DNA from: Drosophila pseudoobscura
Lineage: Eukaryota; Arthropoda; Insecta; Diptera; Drosophilidae
Assembly (NCBI RefSeq): GCF_009870125.1
Contig: NC_046679.1
Location: 12,772,001 to 12,836,000, forward strand
Length of the DNA: 64,000 nt
Direction of reading: 5' to 3'
The position numbers and the translations under genes are program-made. Under the pieces are notes generated by a model that was not told the DNA's origin, ran no database searches, and saw only the letters and a list, made by a program, of their open reading frames with translations. Below, piece by piece: positions 57,277 to 64,000 of this stretch; positions within the stretch are counted from its first letter, which is position 1, and each line of letters starts with the position of its first letter.

Positions 57277-58612
57277 CTCTCGCTGCGAATTGAGGTGGGT
57301 GGTATATCGTTTCGATATTGGTTGGCTCCTCCACACAGGAGCTGGCAACAACAGAGACGGATGCGGAGGCGGAAGCGGAGCTGGCTTGTTTGCTTGCTGT
57401 CGACCGCTTGTGGAATGTTCTACTTGAGCGCCATACTTTCGTTTATCTGCAACGATTAAGAGCAAATCAGTTGGTCATAACGCCCACGCACGCACAACAC
57501 AACCTTTTCGTCGTCTGTGGGTTTCGCGGGTGTGCGATGGGGGGATTAAGGGGTGGGGTAGGTGCGGGTGTGGGCTGTGGGACGCACTGCTTCAGGGTTT
57601 CCAACCACAAATAGGGGAAAAAACACTACGCTGCGTGAGTGTTGCGCTAATTTTAGCCATGTGCCATCCAGTTTAAGGAAGGGTATTGATTTTTTTTACT
57701 TTTTGTGACTTTGTTGTCAACGCGACAGATCGGCATTGGCATCGGCATCGGCATCAACCTCATCATTATCATTATGATTAGGGTTACATACTATTATTAT
57801 TGCGTTGGCGGCTCGCTCAGGTATCGCATGATGGCCGGGCCCGTATAAATAGCGACGCTTTGATGTGCGGGGGAAATGCAGGGCGATTACTGGTGGACAA
57901 GCCACAGTAGCAGCTTGCTTGCACAGTGGGGTCGGTCTGTTTCCGCCCAAGTTCCAACTGCTTACTTCCGCATGATTGTCCTGCGACCCCGTGTCCGTAT
58001 CCGTGTCCGCGTCCGCGTCCGGGTCCCGTTCCGTTTTGTTGTTTCGCACTTTTTGTTTTCCTTCTCCGCACACAAACACATGCACAAACAGCACACGCAC
58101 ACGCACACGCACTACACACTCTCACACTCACGCACTTTGCTGGTGATTTTCCCCTATTTTATTTTGGCTTGGTTTTATCGATTTTATCTGTGCTGCAGTT
58201 CCGCCTACTCACACAGACATTGGGGCGATGGCGAAGGCGAGGGCGCCTAGAAGCCGCGATAGTAGCTGCGGGAAAGTGGCCTGCCGCTTGCAGGATCTGA
58301 GGAGAGCTTCAATTGCGTCGCAATTGTTACTTGCATTTCGTTGCACTTCGATTCGTTGCAGAATTTGTTGTTAACGTTGTCGTTGTCGCTGCCGCCGCCG
58401 TAACTCTGCCCGTGGTCTTTGCTGCAGGCCGCACTGTGAAATCGTCCAATGGATCCCATACGAGTCCCGCCCACCAGCCACGCTACCCTGCTGCTGCTAC
58501 TGCTGCCCCCACCAGTATCCAACGGTGGCCAGATTTTCAAGCGTCTGCGCATTGCCACGGACCCGTTTACGAAAGCTTTAGCCCCGACACGAACCCCAAC
58601 GCGCGGAAGCTC
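57277..58612. other. GTPase 5' region and MtnA upstream DNA
   Basis: 5'UTR and promoter of the GTPase to an uncertain point, with GC-rich CGTGTC repeats (57990-58025) and an ACGCAC run (58085-58120). No coding frame supported. Confidence 0.5.
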
Positions 58613-58613
58613 T

Positions 58614-58620
58614 TGCGCAC
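58614..58620 (+). promoter_or_regulatory. Metal response element, MtnA
   Basis: TGCGCAC matches the MRE core TGCRCNC bound by MTF-1, about 135 bp upstream of the inferred transcription start. Confidence 0.75.
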
Positions 58621-58651
58621 GGCCCCACACCCACACAGCCGGCCGGCCGGC

Positions 58652-58658
58652 GTGTGCA
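58652..58658 (-). promoter_or_regulatory. Metal response element, MtnA
   Basis: GTGTGCA is the reverse complement of TGCACAC, a second MRE core (TGCRCNC), about 95 bp upstream of the start site. Confidence 0.7.
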
Positions 58659-58718
58659 AAACGGGAATCGGAATTGAAATTTTCCGCCGGCCGTGTGGAA
58701 AGCCGCGTTTCGACGGTG

Positions 58719-58756
58719 TATAAAGCAGGGCGCATCCGACAGATGTGCATCAGTCA
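58719..58756 (+). promoter_or_regulatory. MtnA: MtnA core promoter: TATA box and initiator
   Basis: TATAAA at 58719-58724 and TCAGTC at 58750-58755; the A at 58752 would be +1, placing the TATA box at -33. A textbook TATA/Inr arrangement for an inducible gene. Confidence 0.85.
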
Positions 58757-58822
58757 AGTGAACAATCCAATCACCTTCTCTACTCTCCTCAAGTGAACTA
58801 ACCCCCAAAAACCAAACTCAAG

Positions 58823-59013
58823 ATGCCTTGCCCATGCGGATCCGGTAAGTTTGAAGACAAGAATATCCAGTGTGATCCTGTGAACTAATTGAGTCCTTCT
58901 TCGCATCTCCAGGTTGCAAATGCGCCACCCAGACACCCAAGGGAGCCTGCAACTGCGGCACTGACTGCAAGTGCGGTGGCGACAACAAGGCCAAGTGCGG
59001 CTGCTCCAAGTGA
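58823..59013 (+). CDS. MtnA: Metallothionein A
   Basis: A 40-residue cysteine-rich protein that binds copper, cadmium and zinc in the cytosol, in gut and other tissues, and is induced by metals through MTF-1. Two exons: 58823-58844 and 58913-59013 (GGATCCG|GTAAGT, TCCAG|GTTGC), phase 1. It begins MPCPCGSGCKC and contains NCGTDCKCGG and KCGCSK: ten cysteines in CxC and CxxC pairs, the MtnA arrangement. The intron after the eighth codon is the known MtnA position. MREs, TATA box and initiator lie upstream and AATAAA at 59150, so the whole compact unit is under 450 bp. Confidence 0.97.
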
Positions 59014-59914
59014 GGGGTATCCCAAGCCCGCCCAAGCCTACTGGCCTCCATCCACATACCCGCACCGATAACGTTGTATTATTTTTTGTACTCTCCAAAC
59101 GTCATGCAGCACCTATTTTATAATTTGTTCCTCGCTTTGCATAATGTCCAATAAACCCAATTGAAACTTGAGCGGTGTCAGTGTCGTCGTGTCTGGTTTT
59201 TCAGTTGCGAAATCATTTGGTCTGTTTGTTCTCTCTTTCTTAGGATAAACAGACGTACATATGTATGTACTATTTTTAAGTGGAAATCCGTAAGATGTTT
59301 AAGGGGGGTTTGAGGGGATATTCATGTTCTCTTGAGTGCTCGGTGGCCCCAATCTTCTCGAGCCTCTCTCGTTGTCGAGCTCTTTAACGACACTTTAAAA
59401 GTGTTCAAGTTAAGCCTCCAATACCAAGACAGTGCAATAGACTCATCAAATTCACTCAACTCAAAGAACCTGTAGAGTAATTCGTTAGAAATTGACCCGG
59501 GGTTACGGGTACGATGCTAACCAAAGACCCTCCCCAACCCTAACCACAGTTGTAGTGTACGAATAATGGTGTTTTATTTTGTATAAGCCTACGAAAGAAA
59601 CTTAAGAAGTGTGTATGTGCTACATCTAATACTAGGACGCCTCGGTACAGGCTTAGACGCGGAATGGAACTGAACTGTTCGGTATACATAATGCGCAGTA
59701 TGTCTACATATGTATGTATATTGTGTGTACATATTGTTGTGTGTTTATCAACTTAGGTAAACAAATACGAGCGAGATATCACGGCGGCAGTTCTGAAATT
59801 GTTGAAACGAAGGTGCACTCACACAGAGCAGATCCGACTGTATATACAACGATGTACATACGTCGTACATAAGGTACACATACGATTGGTGGCACTGGGT
59901 GTAAAGTGCCGGGC
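59014..59914. other. No gene seen
   Basis: MtnA 3'UTR to about 59170, then AT-rich DNA that likely includes the 3'UTR of the minus-strand secreted protein. Confidence 0.55.
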
Positions 59915-62407
59915 TTATTTGATAACAATGTTCTGTGTGAGTCGCTTCACGAAGTCCACATTGAGAAAATTGGCCATCAGTGTGAGCACAGACTTCTTGG
60001 GCGGACGACAGTGCCGGAGACCCGCCTCCTGGCAGCACACGTTCGGGAAACAGTCCAGCGTTGAGGTACACGCCTTTGGGTGGAGATCAAAGATTGGTGG
60101 CGGCGGGGCAGTGCACTCCAGATACTCGGTGACTGCAACAAAGAAGATTCATAATTATCGGATACTCGCAAGATTCCAAAGTTAGTCCAACACTCACGAT
60201 AGTCAAAGGAACGCTTGACTGGCGCCGGGGCAGTCTCCAGCTCTGGCTGGGAGGTGCGACAGTACCGTCTTCGTCCGTCGGGGCAGCAGACTCTTGGCCA
60301 GCAGTCCATATCCGTGCTGCATTCCTGGACATCCCACCACAGCTCGGCCAGCGGCCTGGTGGGGCACTTGCGAGGTATCAGGCCGAGTATGGCTAAAGGA
60401 AAAAGCTCCGTTAATGGCTGGGCGTACACCGAAGGAAGCCTTGAGCTCACGTGCATGGACCGCCTCTTCCAGGGGCTTCGCCACTCCAGACACACAGCTG
60501 CTGGCCCCAAAGATGTCGCAGCACAGCTCGTCCCGCTGCCAGACAGCGCAGTCCTTGTCCGTCTTGCAGATCTTCGGGAATAGCTGGAAGCGCACCTCGT
60601 TTTCCCGCGGACAGTTAAAGCGCAGCCGTAGCTCGGCGGCAGCTCGTTTCTCCTTCTCCCTATCCCGCTCCTTGCCCTCGCCGCTGGAAAATGTCAGGGT
60701 GGGCAGAGCAATACGGAACGGTCCATCTGTCGATGGCCTCACAGTTGTAGTTGTGGTTGTGGCTGTCCTTGTGGTAGGGCTGGATCTGGGTTTAATGGTG
60801 GTCTTGGGCGGCTTTCGATAGCTGATCTTTTCCTCCTTGGAACTGAACTTCTTGGGCGGATGGGGTTGCTTGGTTGGCGGCCGAACTGCAACCAGACTCT
60901 GCTGTCCAAAGCTCCAGAAGCTCGGATTGAAGAAATTGAAGCCATTGGCCAAGCTGGGACGGGCCGCTGTGCAAGAGACAGGCAGAGAGAGAGAGAGAGA
61001 GAGAGGTGGAGAGATATGGAAAGGTGATTTCACATGTGCTCAATGGCCATTCCGTAGTAGTATTTCTGCTCCAAATAGCAGACATTATTCGTACTATAGG
61101 CCAAGTAAAGCGCAGTTCCCGCCAGTCATAAAGAGCGTTTTAATATACCTACTATTTTGTTTGGTTGCCTTTTCCCCCGCCTGCTTCCCCATGCTCCACC
61201 ACCGCCACGATTCGTGAACAATTGCATGGTGGTCTGTTGGCCAACGAATCGTATCTATGGATTCCCACCCACCCCACTCGCAACAGTCCCATTCCCATTG
61301 CAATTACGTGGTCTGCCATTGCAACAATTTAGACTCGAACGAATCGGATGGGAAGTGACGTGACCCGAGGAGCAGGGCGTTTGCCTCGATTAGTTTTACG
61401 AGCATCAGTGCCCAACGACACTTTACGAGCCCACAGTTTCCGTAAAATAAAAACACTTTAATTGCATGCCAAGTTCAGGGCGTCATCCATTAGGGTGAAG
61501 GGAAACTAAGGCGCTGAGGCATTGCACTTACAAAAGTTCTAAAGTCGAAATATGCTGCTGGTCGCGATCAGGCAAATTATCAAAGGCCTTAGGCCCCAAC
61601 AATCCGCGGCCTTGTCTCTCGCGAAGCTATCAAGGTCTCCTGCTGCAGCAGTAAAGCAAATTCGAAAGCATCGCTGCTCCAGTTATTGGCTATGGCACGG
61701 CACTTAACCTATGCACCAGACACCAGCACCAACAACTCAACTAGTTATGGCTCATTCGAACGGGTATATCAGGTTTTGCATACGGCTTGGATTGCTCCCC
61801 TCCCTAGGCAACAGAATGATTATCCACCGAGGGTATGCGGGCTGTCAGTGTCCCCCAGCCTCAACCCAACCTCAGACCACTTCTGTTTCGCTCTTGTCGT
61901 TGCCAATTTCAATTTAAAAGCGAAACCCATACCGACACCGAAAGCTAGGTCAGTGCCAGCATCTTCGACTAGTTTTCTTGACGAATGGCCAATGGTTAGT
62001 TGCACATGGACACCAGTGCTAAAGTCCAGCTGCAGTTTTCGCCAATCCCACTCACTTGTTGTACTCGTCGTGGTCGACGTGGTTGTTGTGGATGTCGTTG
62101 ATGTGGTGGTCGACGTGCTGGAGTTTCGATTGACCGGCCTGCGTCGCCGGACAATCTGTGTGCGCCTACGCTGGTCCGATGCCGTCTGAGATCTTGCCTG
62201 GCTCGTATCATTCCGCCCAGCTGCTCCTCCCGCCCTCATTTGTACAGCTTCACTGTCTGACAGCACTAGTGCAGGCGCGGGTTGCGGGAGCCTGTATTGT
62301 GCAACCCCTCGAGGGGTAGATACCTTGGTGGCAGTTGCATAACCGATGCACAGGTAGAGGCTGCTTAGAAATGGCAGCGGCAGCCACAGCAGCACAAGCA
62401 ATCTCAT
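59915..62407 (-). CDS. Secreted protein with three WAP-like cysteine domains
   Basis: Four exons: 62407-62056, 60966-60451, 60392-60198 and 60132-59915; each junction is phase 1 and the sum is 426 residues. A signal peptide (MRLLVLLWLPLPFLSSLYLC) is followed by a basic, Thr-rich mucin-like region and, after a 1.1 kb intron, a Lys/Pro/Thr-rich linker. Then come three repeats with the WAP four-disulfide core spacing: a Cys-Pro opener, K-x-C-x3-DC, a CC pair and a final C (CKTDKDCAVWQRDELCC; CSTDMDCWPRVCC; CTSTLDCFPNVCC). The last two domains sit one per exon. WAP proteins are typically extracellular protease inhibitors or antimicrobial; here the role is unknown. The fixed phase-1 borders fit exon duplication. 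An in-frame Met at 62425 could add six residues. Confidence 0.8.
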
Positions 62408-63541
62408 CTCGGATAAGCAGGTCACGAAGCTGGCAACGACCTCTCGATGCGAGTTTCTTCAAAGTGTCGCACCCGTTGGTGTCTAAATCTAAATGAGACG
62501 CTAAACGCACATTTCTCGGCCAAACGCAAATCGGAATTGTGTAAACTACGGGTAACACAGCGCGCAACGTTGTTTAGACACCGAGCAACCGCGTCAGACT
62601 CAAAAACCCCAATTGGCGAATGTGCAAAAATTGTAATTTTCGGCAGCTCCGACAACAAAACCAGCTGAGATCGCGCTGCTAGCACAGCTAAGAGAGCCAA
62701 AGCTGTGGGGCTGACCCGCTCTTTAGCACCGCAGTGGGGCGGCCAAAACGAAACTGGTTTTGGGATTTTGTTTTGCTTTTGGGCTAATGTGCAGTCGCTT
62801 GGCGGTGCATGCTGCTTTTGCTGGTGAGGCGGTATGGATGCCACTAACCCACTAACAAGGAAATGCAGGCTTCAGAGCACGATATTGCTTCCGGCTTTCA
62901 AGAAAGGATGGTGTCCTGCTTAACTAGCTTTCCTTCAATGCACTTTCGATTCTTCACCTCAGCTATTAATCAACACAGATATTTCCGAAACAGATAGCAG
63001 ACAGCAGCTTCATTTCAGACGATCAGCTCAATTCATGCTTTGAATTGGTGGCACCTGATTTAAAGATCGTGAATTGATAAGTACGAGCGCTTGGAACTGG
63101 CCCTAGATCTGGATCTCCTAGTCGATTGCGTGCTCTGATTACGTTGGTTAAAGCTTCTGCTGCCTTGGAGTGTATCACAGCCGAGTCAAAATATAACACA
63201 GTGGTTTTCGGTTCTTGTTATGGTATAATCAGACGGCGATTTAAACAACTAGTATTTGAACAAAGACCCTTTCTATTAAGTGTTGAATGTAAAAATACGT
63301 GTTCCTGCGTAGTTGTACTTGTTGAAAATGATGTTGTGGAATCAGTTGTCTCCAATTATTCACAGTGCACACGCTGACAGCTTTCTTGTTCTTTAAATCT
63401 CCAAATGATCAAATGGTGTGGTGCAGCATATTGGCATATTAATTTACGCAGTCCCCTCCGCACTGATGGCGACTGATTATATTAATATAACGAATGTTGT
63501 TTTTAGACATGCTTAGTGCGCGCTAAAACAAGAAGTGACGC
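62408..63541. other. No gene seen
   Basis: Promoter and 5'UTR of the WAP-like gene at its left end, then intergenic DNA and probably the RpS29 3'UTR at the right end. A few short ORFs lack any support. Confidence 0.55.
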
Positions 63542-63711
63542 TTAGTCCAGCTGTAAGAAAACATAGATTAGTTTTTTGATAATAGAAACGTTATTGTAAT
63601 AGAATGCTAACCTTCTTGAAGCCAATGTCGTTGGCGTACTCCCTGAAGCACTGACGGCAGATGTTCAGACCGTACTTGCGGATGAGACCGTGACGGTTAG
63701 AGCAGGCACGG
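63542..63711 (-). CDS. RpS29: 40S ribosomal protein S29 (uS14), last two exons
   Basis: The zinc-ribbon protein of the small-subunit head. The exon 63711-63612 reads [33 protein letters not shown]; after a 61-nt intron (GTTAGC..TTACAG) the last exon is LD and a stop (63550-63542). The [19 protein letters not shown] core with its Cys ligands is diagnostic. The first exon, which should encode MGFATLWYSHPRKYGQGSR, is not found in the remaining 289 bases, so it lies beyond the right edge. A short terminal exon of two codons matches my recollection of the fly gene. Confidence 0.95.
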
Positions 63712-64000
63712 CTGGAATTAAACAAGTCATAAGTAGATTCTATGCTTGCATAGATTGATTGAGATTTGGCAAAAGTTAATAGCACAGCTATCGCTGCAGT
63801 CGGCTGCACCATTTCTATTCAGGAATGACGCCGTGCCGCATGCAACTTTACTTTGGCCACCCTTCATTAAGGAAACTGTCCAACATGTTTAAACACATAT
63901 TTCCGTACTCAACCGGGGGCAAATACCATTTAGCATTTAATTCAGCAACGAATTCACATTCAATACAAAATATAGCAAATATGGTAGTGCCATGCGTGCA
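63712..64000 (-). other. RpS29: RpS29 intron to the window edge
   Basis: No RpS29 first exon or other coding frame is visible; by position this is intron of RpS29. An intronic snoRNA was looked for (C/D or H/ACA boxes) but none is convincing. Confidence 0.5.

Noticed and set aside
57926-58300. 124-codon plus frames upstream of MtnA
   Set aside because: Driven by CGTGTC and ACGCAC simple repeats; no protein signature.
1-64000. tRNA genes, snoRNAs, LTR elements
   Set aside because: Looked for A/B-box cloverleaf sequence, C/D boxes and LTR or gag-pol signatures by eye; nothing convincing was found.

Overview
The window is nuclear DNA of a fruit fly (genus Drosophila). Introns are short (about 46-90 nt, GT..AG), and the genes have clear fly counterparts: metallothionein MtnA, RpS29, the DIRAS-type GTPase, FBXO11, the KCTD3-type BTB/WD40 protein, the LRP-associated protein RAP and a pair of ELO elongases. 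The gene set recalls Muller element E (D. melanogaster 85E region). The order and the lineage-specific copies point to a species other than melanogaster. An obscura-group fly is my guess, not something I can prove.

Layout. 1-1.7 kb: two adjacent minus-strand RING-finger genes, the first cut by the window edge. 1.8-12.8 kb: an 11 kb stretch with one small plus-strand terminal exon (8582-8651), two 32-33 nt poly-C tracts and a long AT-rich 3'UTR-like region. 12.8-16.1 kb: a COP9 signalosome subunit 1 gene (minus), a fast-looking gene with a DKxKD heptad tail (plus) and a damaged or unrecognised gene fragment (minus). 18.6-21 kb: two tandem two-exon elongases. 25.2-25.8 kb: a single-exon SAM-domain ORF. 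26-29 kb: five diverged copies of an AT-rich repeat with a palindromic core, surrounding a decayed host-gene fragment and leading into the FBXO11 promoter. 29.7-33.5 kb: FBXO11. 35-37 kb: ankyrin-asparaginase (minus). 37.9-40.3 kb: KCTD3-type gene. 41.9-45.4 kb: an eight-exon, tyrosine-motif-rich transmembrane protein (minus).

45.6-54.2 kb is a tandem duplication of a two-gene block: an RAP-type ER chaperone (minus) and a CLCC1-like three-pass membrane protein (plus). Both CLCC1-like copies are intact and differ at three residues by my reading. RAP is whole only in the second block; in the first it is reduced to its 3' end and a 27-nt internal scrap. A broken LINE lies exactly between the blocks. 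56.4-57.3 kb: DIRAS-type GTPase. 58.8-59.0 kb: MtnA with TATA box, initiator and metal-response elements. 59.9-62.4 kb: a secreted triple-WAP-like protein. 63.5-63.7 kb: the last two exons of RpS29.

Most genes are housekeeping or signalling genes with no operon logic. The best candidates for undescribed biology are the tyrosine-rich membrane adaptor-like protein, the RAP/CLCC1 block duplication (both ER proteins), and the repeated palindromic and GGTATATTT sequence linked to the FBXO11 and KCTD3-type promoters. All splice sites were read by eye.
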